Positions 25,886 to 33,738 of a DNA stretch of 64,000 nt are shown one piece after another. The notes beneath the pieces were generated by a model. It was given only the letters and a program-made list of their open reading frames with translations, was not told where the DNA came from and did no database searches. Numbering within the stretch: the first letter of the stretch is position 1; the number at the start of each line of letters is the position of its first letter. This DNA comes from Nostoc sp. FACHB-152 (GTDB lineage Bacteria > Cyanobacteriota > Cyanobacteriia > Cyanobacteriales > Nostocaceae): the NCBI RefSeq assembly GCF_014697475.1, contig NZ_JACJRV010000009.1, positions 1 to 64,000 on the forward strand. Direction: 5' to 3'. A program made the position numbers and the translations under genes.

Positions 25886-27820
25886 ATGCTTAGTTCACCT
25901 GATTTGAGCTTTTCTCGAAGTTTGCCTTTAGTTGTATTTAATCAGCTTGGGAAATTATTACAGCAAATGGCTCAATCTGTGGAAAGTTCTGTGCTAGTGC
26001 TGACAGAAGCCTTGCTGGCGAGAATTATCATACCTGAAGAATGGCAAGGTCAAAGATTTACATTAGTGGTTTCTGAACAGTTTAGTGCGCTTTTGCTAGG
26101 AACCTGTGAGCAGGGGAGCAGGGGCGCAGAGGCGCAGAGGAGCAGAGGAGCAGTGGAAGAACTTAACACTAGCTTGACATTTAGTTCAGAGGCGATCGCT
26201 TCTTTTGTTGGCAAATTGAAAGATTTGTTTGCTAGTAATTCTGATACTTATCAAAATCTTGAATACTACAGTCAAATTCTGCGTCCTAATGATGCTACGC
26301 TCCAAAGTCAATTCACGCTGTTGTTACTAGAATATCTGCTGCCGCACAAGAATGAGCAAGCCACAGAAGCTCTGATCGCAAATCAGGGCGAAAATTTCTG
26401 TCAAGCAATCGAAATTGCTTTGCAAAAACAAATATCTCAAGAGCGACTGTTAAATCAAGTTACCACTCAGATCCGCAAAAGTTTAGATTTGCCACTCATT
26501 ATGGCAACAGCGATCGCACAAGTACGTGATTTTTTAAAATTAGACAGGTTAGTAATCTATAAATTTGAGAGTGCAAGGGTCAATACTCAAAACTCAACCC
26601 TGAAAGCGCAAAATTCTTCTCAACCCCCAATCCAAGACTGGCAAAAGTATGGGGGTTGTATAGTCTATGAAGCTAAGGCTACGGATGCGATTCCTTCGGT
26701 GTTACATTCTCAAGAGGCAAACTGCTTTACACGCCATTCTGTTTGTTGGGATAAGTATCGCCAAGGTTTTACCCTAGTTGTCGAGGATGTGGAAAAAACT
26801 TATGCCTTAGAAGAATGTTTATTGAATTTTCTCCGCGCTAACCGTGTTCGGGCAAAGTTGGCAGCACCAATTATGTTTGAGGAAAAACTTTGGGGCTTGT
26901 TAATTGCTCATCAATGTGATGTTCCCCGCCAATGGAATGAAAATGATAGCAATTTACTGACTGCTATTGCCGAACAATTAGCGATCGCAATTCATCAATC
27001 GGAGTTAATGCGCTCATTAACTCAAGAAAAACAAACCCTCGAACAACGAGTCCTTGAACGGACAATGGCTTTACGTGATGCCTTATTAGCTGCGGAAGCT
27101 GCTAGTCGCTTGCGTAACGAATTTCTCGCCACAATTAGCCATGAATTACTCACGCCGTTAACTTATGTTATTGGGATGTCTTCTACATTGTTACGCTGGC
27201 CTATAGGAGAGTTGAGCCAACGTCAGCGAGATTATCTGCAAACAATCCACGACAGTGGAGAACATTTATTAGAAATGATTAATGACATCCTTGATTTATC
27301 ACAAATTGAGGCTGGCAAAACAGTTTTAAATATTAGCGAATTTTCCTTGGCACATATAGGAGAAAATGCTATTTCTGCCTTAATAGATAAGGCCACTGAA
27401 CAACAGGTTAATCTCAAACTAGATTTGCAAATCGATCCAAAACGCGATCGCTTTAGCGCAGATGCCGAGCGTATAGAACAAATTTTGTGGAATTTATTAA
27501 CCAATGCTATTAAATTTACTCCCGAAGGTGGCAGTGTAACCTTGCGCCTTTGGGTAGAAGAGGATACAGCTATTTTTCAAGTAGAAGATACGGGAATTGG
27601 CATTTCTGAAGAGCAATTACCAGTGATGTTCGAGAAATTTCAGCAACTCGACACGCCATATCGCCGTCGCTACGAAGGTACTGGACTCGGTTTAGCTTTA
27701 ACAAAACAACTCGTAGAACTGCATCGCGGCCGAATTGAAGTAGAATCCACAGTAGGTATAGGTTCAATTTTTACTGTCTGGATACCTGCTCAGTCAATAA
27801 AGGTGCTGAGTGAGGAGTAA
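25886..27820 (+). CDS. GAF-domain sensor histidine kinase
   Basis: 644 residues from ATG; a TTG two codons earlier is possible. N-terminal part (1-190) of unknown fold, a phytochrome-type GAF domain (about 195-380; contains CFTRHSVCWDKYRQG), a linker helix, HisKA with phospho-His in LATISHELLTPLTYV (about residue 418) and HATPase_c (NLLTNAIKFTPEGG, DTGIGIS, GTGLGLALTKQLVELH). Soluble two-component kinase; partner and signal unknown. An in-frame G-rich insertion (bases about 26106-26152, encoding EQGSRGAEAQRSRGA) belongs to the same repeat family found just after the gene. Divergent from cobN; this pairing recalls the Anabaena order. Confidence 0.9.
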   Translation: MLSSPDLSFSRSLPLVVFNQLGKLLQQMAQSVESSVLVLTEALLARIIIPEEWQGQRFTLVVSEQFSALLLGTCEQGSRGAEAQRSRGAVEELNTSLTFSSEAIASFVGKLKDLFASNSDTYQNLEYYSQILRPNDATLQSQFTLLLLEYLLPHKNEQATEALIANQGENFCQAIEIALQKQISQERLLNQVTTQIRKSLDLPLIMATAIAQVRDFLKLDRLVIYKFESARVNTQNSTLKAQNSSQPPIQDWQKYGGCIVYEAKATDAIPSVLHSQEANCFTRHSVCWDKYRQGFTLVVEDVEKTYALEECLLNFLRANRVRAKLAAPIMFEEKLWGLLIAHQCDVPRQWNENDSNLLTAIAEQLAIAIHQSELMRSLTQEKQTLEQRVLERTMALRDALLAAEAASRLRNEFLATISHELLTPLTYVIGMSSTLLRWPIGELSQRQRDYLQTIHDSGEHLLEMINDILDLSQIEAGKTVLNISEFSLAHIGENAISALIDKATEQQVNLKLDLQIDPKRDRFSADAERIEQILWNLLTNAIKFTPEGGSVTLRLWVEEDTAIFQVEDTGIGISEEQLPVMFEKFQQLDTPYRRRYEGTGLGLALTKQLVELHRGRIEVESTVGIGSIFTVWIPAQSIKVLSEE

Positions 27821-27884
27821 GGGGAGCAGGGGTGCAGGGGGGCAGAGGAGCAGGGGGGCAGAGGAGCAGGGGTGCAGAGGAGAA
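27821..27884. repeat. GCAGAGGAGCAGGGG low-complexity repeat
   Basis: A run of imperfect GCAGGGG/GCAGAGGA units, seven to eight bases each, after the histidine kinase stop. The same family is found inside that gene at 26106-26152 and inside the metalloprotease gene at 39222-39262 (other strand). Confidence 0.85.
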
Positions 27885-27918
27885 TAACTTTTGACTATGG
27901 ACAAATGACTAATGACCA

Positions 27919-28611
27919 ATGACCAATGACTACTCAATTAAAAGCCTAAAAAACGGGCTAATTGTCTCTTGCCAAGCACCTGTTGACTCACCCCTGCATG
28001 AACCAAGAATTATGGCTGCAATGGCGCAGGCTGCTGTTAATAACGGTGCAGTTGGTGTACGGATAGATACGCCAAGCCATATCAGTGCAGTCCGAAGACG
28101 GGTGAAAGTTCCCATAATTGGGCTATGGAAACAAGTAATACCTGGATATGATATATACATTACGCCGCAGTTTTACCATGCGGCTGAGGTTGCTCAGGCT
28201 GGAGCCGATATAATTGCGATCGATGCAACGACCAGGCATCGTCCTGATGGCGAGACAGTAGGCGATATAGTTACCCGAATTCATCAGGAATTAGGTAAAC
28301 CTGTCATGGCTGATGTAGATACTATTGAAGCAGCAAGAGCAGCCACAAGCGCAGGTGCAGATATTTTAGGCACAACACTATATGGCTACACTGCCAAAAC
28401 TAATAATGATTCTCCTCCCGGCTGGGAACTCTTGACGCAGATAGTCGCAGAATTAGACATTCCGGTAATTTGTGAAGGCGGTATTTCTTCACCACAGATG
28501 GCGCGTCAAGCTTTAAACTTGGGTGCTTATGCTGTTGTAGTTGGTACCGCCATCACTGGAATTGATGTACAAGTGAAGAATTATCAACAAGCACTCAAAA
28601 ATTCCGGATAA
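27919..28611 (+). CDS. nanE: Putative N-acetylmannosamine-6-phosphate 2-epimerase
   Basis: 230 residues, a complete (beta/alpha)8 barrel of the NanE family: LIVSCQAPVDSPLHEPRIMAAMAQAA, VGVRIDTPSHI, PIIGLWKQ, ITPQFYHAAEVAQAGADIIAIDATTRHRPDGE, PVMADVDTIEAARAA, ADILGTTLYGYT, PVICEGGISSP. It converts ManNAc-6-P to GlcNAc-6-P in amino-sugar use. No other sialic-acid genes are nearby, so the physiological substrate in this organism may be cell-wall recycling (inference). Start chosen at the ATG at 27919; the preceding ATGACCAATGAC copies are in other frames or hit stops. Confidence 0.9.
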   Translation: MTNDYSIKSLKNGLIVSCQAPVDSPLHEPRIMAAMAQAAVNNGAVGVRIDTPSHISAVRRRVKVPIIGLWKQVIPGYDIYITPQFYHAAEVAQAGADIIAIDATTRHRPDGETVGDIVTRIHQELGKPVMADVDTIEAARAATSAGADILGTTLYGYTAKTNNDSPPGWELLTQIVAELDIPVICEGGISSPQMARQALNLGAYAVVVGTAITGIDVQVKNYQQALKNSG

Positions 28612-28654
28612 TGCCTAATACTAATTCAGAAAAATCCTGATACAAATTACATCG

Positions 28655-28684
28655 CCTGCTCTTCTAATTCAAGAGCAGGTTTTT
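28655..28684 (+). terminator. Intrinsic terminator after nanE
   Basis: Perfect 9-bp stem CCTGCTCTT (28655-28663) / AAGAGCAGG (28671-28679), 7-base loop, then TTTTT. Located 43 bases after the nanE stop. Confidence 0.85.
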
Positions 28685-28897
28685 CTAGTTTGTGCCGAAA
28701 AACTCATATTTATTTTAGCTTCGTTATTGGTGATGTCACTAAACAGTCACCAAGTTCACAAATTAAAAGTGAACAGGCTTGAAAGTGTTTTTTTGTATAG
28801 GTTTTATGAAGCTTTTATGTCCTAAGCTATTAGGCGAAAGCTACAAAACTTATTAACTAGTTACAACTCTAGATAACAAATAATATGTTTTGGAATC

Positions 28898-29833
28898 TTA
28901 GCCTTGAGATGAGATAGCCTGATTTAGTGCGCGGCGTTTGAAAATAATTATTTGATTGCCGACAACAGGATTTCTAGCAATCAACTTATCTTGAGCATCA
29001 ACTATTTCCAAATGAGTAAAGTCGAGTTCTTGAGAACGTTGTAGAATCTCATCTGCGAGTTTATCTTGTTGAGATTCTTTAAGAGTGTACCAATCGTTAC
29101 TAATTTTGACAGTTAAATTGCTAGTACGAAAGTTAGCTTGAATTGACTGTATCAGACCAGAGGCAATGCGATCGCTAATTTCTGCCACTTGATTCTCGAT
29201 GGATGCAATTAAAATTTGTTCTGGTGTCAATTCTACGGCTGGTGTTGGTGTTGGTTCTGGTGTCGGCGTTGGAGTTGGTTCTGCTTCTGGTGTAGGTGTT
29301 ACTTCGGGTTCCGGTTCCGGCGTTGGAGTTACTTCTGCTTCTGGTGTTGGGGTGGGAGTTGCTTCGGTTTCAGGTTCGGGTGCGGTTGACTCTGGCGGAG
29401 TAGTTACTGTTGGCGTAGGTACAGGAACCTCTTCAACTGGTGGAACTGTTGCTATCTCAGTAGGTTTATTCGTAAAGATGCTAGAAGTTGTCCAAACTAA
29501 AATCACAGCAATTCCAGCAATAATTCCGGTCAAAGCTGTGTCTGACAACTGCCTTGATAAATTTACTGGTAATAAAGACCGAATTTTAGCTAACAGTCCA
29601 CTCCATAGCGACTGTAACTGTTGCCAAAAACCCGGAGTTTCCTCCGTTCCTGGAGGTGGTGCAGTCTCTAGCTTGACCACTGCTGTTTCTAAAACCCCAA
29701 TAGTTCCCCGCAGAATTCGGATAATTGTAGTCTTCCAAATTGGCTGCTGTCTCTGGTAGCGTTCTTGGCGAGAACGATTTCTCTTTGGTTCAGGGGAAGC
29801 AGGGGGTTGTGAATTCTGGTTGTCTTGTGACAT
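28898..29833 (-). CDS. Pro/Thr-rich single-pass membrane protein, function unknown
   Basis: 311 residues. Not recognised as a named family. N-terminus is basic and Gln/Pro-rich (1-35), then amphipathic helices, a membrane segment (LTGIIAGIAVILVWTTSSIF, about 103-122), a long Pro/Thr/Glu-rich spacer built from PTPTPEP and TPTPEAE units (about 130-205), and a C-terminal globular part (about 208-300) with alternating helix and strand. The layout suggests a cytoplasmic N-terminus and an outside domain on a stiff stalk. The spacer DNA is a repetitive tract (29230-29420) that may vary in length between strains. Divergent from the metallophosphoesterase. Confidence 0.8.
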   Translation of the reverse strand: MSQDNQNSQPPASPEPKRNRSRQERYQRQQPIWKTTIIRILRGTIGVLETAVVKLETAPPPGTEETPGFWQQLQSLWSGLLAKIRSLLPVNLSRQLSDTALTGIIAGIAVILVWTTSSIFTNKPTEIATVPPVEEVPVPTPTVTTPPESTAPEPETEATPTPTPEAEVTPTPEPEPEVTPTPEAEPTPTPTPEPTPTPAVELTPEQILIASIENQVAEISDRIASGLIQSIQANFRTSNLTVKISNDWYTLKESQQDKLADEILQRSQELDFTHLEIVDAQDKLIARNPVVGNQIIIFKRRALNQAISSQG

Positions 29834-30001
29834 GGTTTCACCAAAAGCAGCGAATCAAAGAAAAGCAACTATGATATTGCTGCTGTTTCTTCTGCCTTAA
29901 TGTATCTTATACTGCGTGCTTGTATGAAACTATTGATGCATAGAGACAGTCTAGCCAACTTTCATACTTTACACTCTACATATACTTCATACTGAAAAAT
30001 T

Positions 30002-30898
30002 ATGAACCTAAAACGTCGTCAATTTTTATTTTTAAGTAGCTTAGGAACTATTGGTACAGGATTTCTCGGCTGGAGTTTAGCGCGTCAAAATAATTTGGCT
30101 GTCATAGCTGCTAAACCAGCGAAAAAAGACTTACTATTGCGTTTTGTCTCTGTAGCCGATACAGGTACAGGTGCAAAAGGACAGTATGCTGTAGCGGAGG
30201 CAATGAATTTTTATCATCAGCAACATCCTTATGATTTAGTCGTTTTAGCTGGAGATAACATTTACAATAACGGTGAGATAGAAAAAATTGGTGCAGTCTT
30301 TGAGCGTCCCTATCAAGCATTGCTCAAAAAAGGCGTAAAGTTTCAAGCTTGCTTAGGAAATCACGATATTCGTACAGACAACGGTGAACCGCAGGTAAAA
30401 TATCCCGGCTTTAATATGCATGGCAAACGTTACTATACATTTCGCCGCAATCAAGTACAATTTTTTGCTTTAGATACTAACAGCAATGCTGACTGGAAAA
30501 AACAATTACCTTGGTTAGAACAAGAATTAAGCCGTAGTAAAACACCTTGGAAAGTTGTATTTGGTCATCATCCAATTTATGCTTCTGGTGTTTATGGTAA
30601 TAATCCAGAGTTTATTAAAATTTTTACTCCTTTATTTCAAAAATATGGTGTTCAACTTTATATAAATGGTCATGAACATCACTATGAACGTACTAGATCT
30701 ATTAATGGTACAACTTATTTAATTACTGGCGGTGGCGCGGGTACTCGTCCTGTAGGTCGTTCTGAGTGGACAGAGTATTCTGCTTCTAGTTTAAGTTTTG
30801 CTGCTTATGAAGTTTATCCAGATAGGATTGAAGTGAGTGCGATCTCTACTGATAAGCGTGTTTTTGATAAGGGTGTAATTCAGATTAAAAGTGTTTAA
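30002..30898 (+). CDS. Exported metallophosphoesterase (purple acid phosphatase-like)
   Basis: 298 residues. Begins with a Tat-like signal (NLKRRQFLFLSSLGTIG). The calcineurin-type metal motifs are complete: VADTGTG, LAGDNIY, LGNHDI, VVFGHHPIY and NGHEHHYER. It should remove phosphate from esters outside the cytoplasm. Substrate is unknown; the block order fits the acid-phosphatase/tartrate-resistant type. Start is a clear ATG. Divergent from the Pro/Thr-rich membrane protein with 168 bases between, which must hold both promoters. Confidence 0.9.
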   Translation: MNLKRRQFLFLSSLGTIGTGFLGWSLARQNNLAVIAAKPAKKDLLLRFVSVADTGTGAKGQYAVAEAMNFYHQQHPYDLVVLAGDNIYNNGEIEKIGAVFERPYQALLKKGVKFQACLGNHDIRTDNGEPQVKYPGFNMHGKRYYTFRRNQVQFFALDTNSNADWKKQLPWLEQELSRSKTPWKVVFGHHPIYASGVYGNNPEFIKIFTPLFQKYGVQLYINGHEHHYERTRSINGTTYLITGGGAGTRPVGRSEWTEYSASSLSFAAYEVYPDRIEVSAISTDKRVFDKGVIQIKSV

Positions 30899-31210
30899 TT
30901 AAGTTAGTTAAATTTAAATTTGCGCGCAATAGCACAAAATTGCATGAGTAGCTTGATGCTAATGGGTAGTATACTCAATTTTGTGCTGCGATCGCTTATT
31001 TACTTAAAAACTATTTCTGCAATAGCTAAACCATAGAAGACTGCCATTTTCGGCATGATTCATACCAGAGTTAGAAGCCAAACGATAGAAAGGTTATCTA
31101 GGATACTGGGGTAAGAACGGTAATGTACCTCTAAAAACCCTAAAAATAGGATTGCCATTTTTGAGGAGATAAAGATGAGGTCGTGACCGACTAGAGTGGT
31201 GGAATTCATT
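30899..31210. other. Intergenic region upstream of susA
   Basis: About 310 bases. One HIP1 core (GCGATCGC) and an AT-rich stretch; a purine-rich GAGGAG lies about 40 bases before the susA ATG. No RNA gene or repeat was recognised. Confidence 0.35.
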
Positions 31211-33628
31211 ATGAATGAACTGCTACACGCTGTACTGAACAGTGATGAAAAAGCTGATTTACAGCAATTGATATTTTTATTAACTGCCTCAGGTAAAAAT
31301 TATTTCCTGAGAAATCAAATTCTGCAAGTATTTGCTGATTATTGCCATAACTCCCAAAAGCCTGCATATTTTTACTATTCTTCCTCTCTTGGCAGACTTA
31401 TTGACTATACTCATGAAATAATTTTGGCAGAGGAAAATACTTGGTTTGTGCTTCGTCCCAAGATTGCTAGCCAAGAACTATGGCGACTAAACGCTGACTT
31501 GAGTCAGTGTGAGTTAATGTCACCGCAGGCTTTTTTAGATATGAGAGATCGCTTAGTTAATCGCTACCAACCTCATATTCTCGAAATTGACCTCGACCCG
31601 TTTTATGAAGATTTGCCCTCAGTCGATGACCCCAGAAATATTGGTCAAGGTTTAGCGTTTCTCAACCATTACCTGTGCAATCAATTATTAAATGATCCTC
31701 AACGTTGGTTAGAAATATTGTTTCGAGCCTTGCGGCGAGTGCAGTATGATGGAAAACGCTTGTTAATAGGCGATCGCATTCGCTCAGGTATACAATTTGC
31801 CAAACAAATCAAACAAGCACTCCAATTTTTAAGTGACAGACCAGCTGACGAACCCTACGAAAAATTTCGCGTTCATCTCCAAGATATCGGTTTAGAACCG
31901 GGATGGGGAAATACTGCGGCGCGTGTTAGTGAAACTCTATCATTACTTGATAGGCTAATTGATACCCCCCAACCTGCTATCTTAGAAGCATTTGTTGCGC
32001 GTGTTCCTGCTGTTTTTCGCGTCGTCTTGGTTTCCATTCACGGTTGGGTGGGACAAAAAGATGTTTTGGGACGCGATGAAACATTAGGTCAAGTTGTCTA
32101 TGTTCTCGAACAAGCACACAGCTTAGAAAACAAACTCCGCGAAGAAATCAAACTTGCTGGACTTGACGTATTAGGTATTAAACCTCATATCATCATTCTG
32201 ACTCGGCTGATTCCCAACTGTGAAGGCACATCCTGTGGACTACGCTTAGAAAAAGTTGAAGATACAGAAAACGCTTGGATTTTACGCGTACCTTTCGCTG
32301 AATTTAATCCAGAGATTACTAACAATTGGATTTCTAAATTTGAGATTTGGCCTTATTTAGATAACTTTGCTAATGATGCTGAAAAAGAACTCCTAGCTGT
32401 ATTTCAGGGTCGCCCAAATTTGATAATTGGCAATTATAGTGATGGTAGTTTAGTTGCCTCAGTTTTATCCCAACGTCTCAAAATAACTCAATGTAATATT
32501 GCTCACTCTTTAGAAAAACCCAAATATCTATTTAGTAACTTATATTGGCATGAACTAGAAGATAAATATCATTTTTCGGCTCAATTTACTGCTGATTTAA
32601 TTAGTATGAATGCAGCCGATTTCATTATTACCTCATCTTATCAAGAAATTGTTGGCACACCCGACAGCATAGGACAGTACGAATCCTATAAATGTTTTAC
32701 CATGCCTCAGCTATATCATGTAGTGAATGGCATTGATTTATTTAGCCCTAAATTCAATTTAGTACCACCAGGAGTTAATCAAAAAATATTCTTTCCCTAT
32801 TCACAAAAAGCCGGACGGGATCTCAATCGAACTAAACAAGTTGAAGACCTAATATTTAACCGCCAAGACCAGCACATATTGGGTAATTTAGATGAGCAAA
32901 ACAAACGAAATATCTTTGCTGTAGCTACGTTAACATCTATTAAAAATATGGCGGGGTTAGCCGAATGCTTTAGTAAAAGTGAGGAATTACAAAAACGGTG
33001 TAATTTAATTTTATTAACAAGTAAATTACATCCATCAGAAGCGGCTAATGCAGAAGAAGCCGAAGAAATCCAACGGCTGCATGACATTATTAATGAACAT
33101 CATCTCCATAATCATATTCGCTGGTTGGGAATGCGTCTTTCGAGCGACGAGCTTGGCGAAGCCTACCGTGTAATTGCCGATCGCCAAGGAATTTATGTTG
33201 ATTATGCTCGCTTTGAAGCTTTTGGCATCAGTATTTTAGAAGCAATGATTTGTGGCTTACCGAGTTTCGCTACTAAATTTGGTGGTGCTTCCGAAATTCT
33301 AGAAAATCGAGAAGATGGATTTATTGTTAACCCGACCGACTTAGAAGGAACAGCACAGTCAATTTTAAATTTCTTTGATAAGTGTGAAAATAATCCTCAT
33401 TATTGGGAGGAAGTTTCTGAATGGATGAGTCAGCGAATTCTTAACAACTATAATTGGTCATCACACGCTAACCAAGTATTGTTACTAGCCAAAATGTTTA
33501 GCTTCTGGAACTTTGTCGCTCCGGCAAACAATGAAGCACGCGATCGCTACATGGAAACCTTATTCCATCTCATCTATAAACCAAGGACAGAAAAAATTTT
33601 AGAACAACATATGCACAAGCACAATTAA
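31211..33628 (+). CDS. susA: Sucrose synthase
   Basis: 805 residues, the usual sucrose-synthase size. Start set at ATG (MNELLHAVLNSDEKADL), which aligns with the start of Anabaena SusA as I recall it; a GTG five codons upstream is in frame. The N-terminal regulatory region is followed by a GT4 two-domain core: GLRLEKVEDTE, IIGNYSDGSLVASVLS, CNIAHSLEKPKY, NGIDLFSPKFNLVPPGVN, and the UDP-glucose E-x7-E motif in FEAFGISILEAMICG. It reversibly cleaves sucrose with UDP (or ADP) to fructose and NDP-glucose. In filamentous cyanobacteria it mainly breaks down sucrose to feed glycogen and nitrogen fixation. The next gene is a disaccharide phosphorylase, suggesting a sugar-use cluster. Confidence 0.95.
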   Translation: MNELLHAVLNSDEKADLQQLIFLLTASGKNYFLRNQILQVFADYCHNSQKPAYFYYSSSLGRLIDYTHEIILAEENTWFVLRPKIASQELWRLNADLSQCELMSPQAFLDMRDRLVNRYQPHILEIDLDPFYEDLPSVDDPRNIGQGLAFLNHYLCNQLLNDPQRWLEILFRALRRVQYDGKRLLIGDRIRSGIQFAKQIKQALQFLSDRPADEPYEKFRVHLQDIGLEPGWGNTAARVSETLSLLDRLIDTPQPAILEAFVARVPAVFRVVLVSIHGWVGQKDVLGRDETLGQVVYVLEQAHSLENKLREEIKLAGLDVLGIKPHIIILTRLIPNCEGTSCGLRLEKVEDTENAWILRVPFAEFNPEITNNWISKFEIWPYLDNFANDAEKELLAVFQGRPNLIIGNYSDGSLVASVLSQRLKITQCNIAHSLEKPKYLFSNLYWHELEDKYHFSAQFTADLISMNAADFIITSSYQEIVGTPDSIGQYESYKCFTMPQLYHVVNGIDLFSPKFNLVPPGVNQKIFFPYSQKAGRDLNRTKQVEDLIFNRQDQHILGNLDEQNKRNIFAVATLTSIKNMAGLAECFSKSEELQKRCNLILLTSKLHPSEAANAEEAEEIQRLHDIINEHHLHNHIRWLGMRLSSDELGEAYRVIADRQGIYVDYARFEAFGISILEAMICGLPSFATKFGGASEILENREDGFIVNPTDLEGTAQSILNFFDKCENNPHYWEEVSEWMSQRILNNYNWSSHANQVLLLAKMFSFWNFVAPANNEARDRYMETLFHLIYKPRTEKILEQHMHKHN

Positions 33629-33738
33629 CCTATTTTCTCAGCTTTTATAGCAATTCCCAATCACACGAGGTGTACATTTCCTAGCCTCTAGCCTCTAACC
33701 CCTAGCCTCTAACCTCGCATTTGGAATTTAGCTTAACA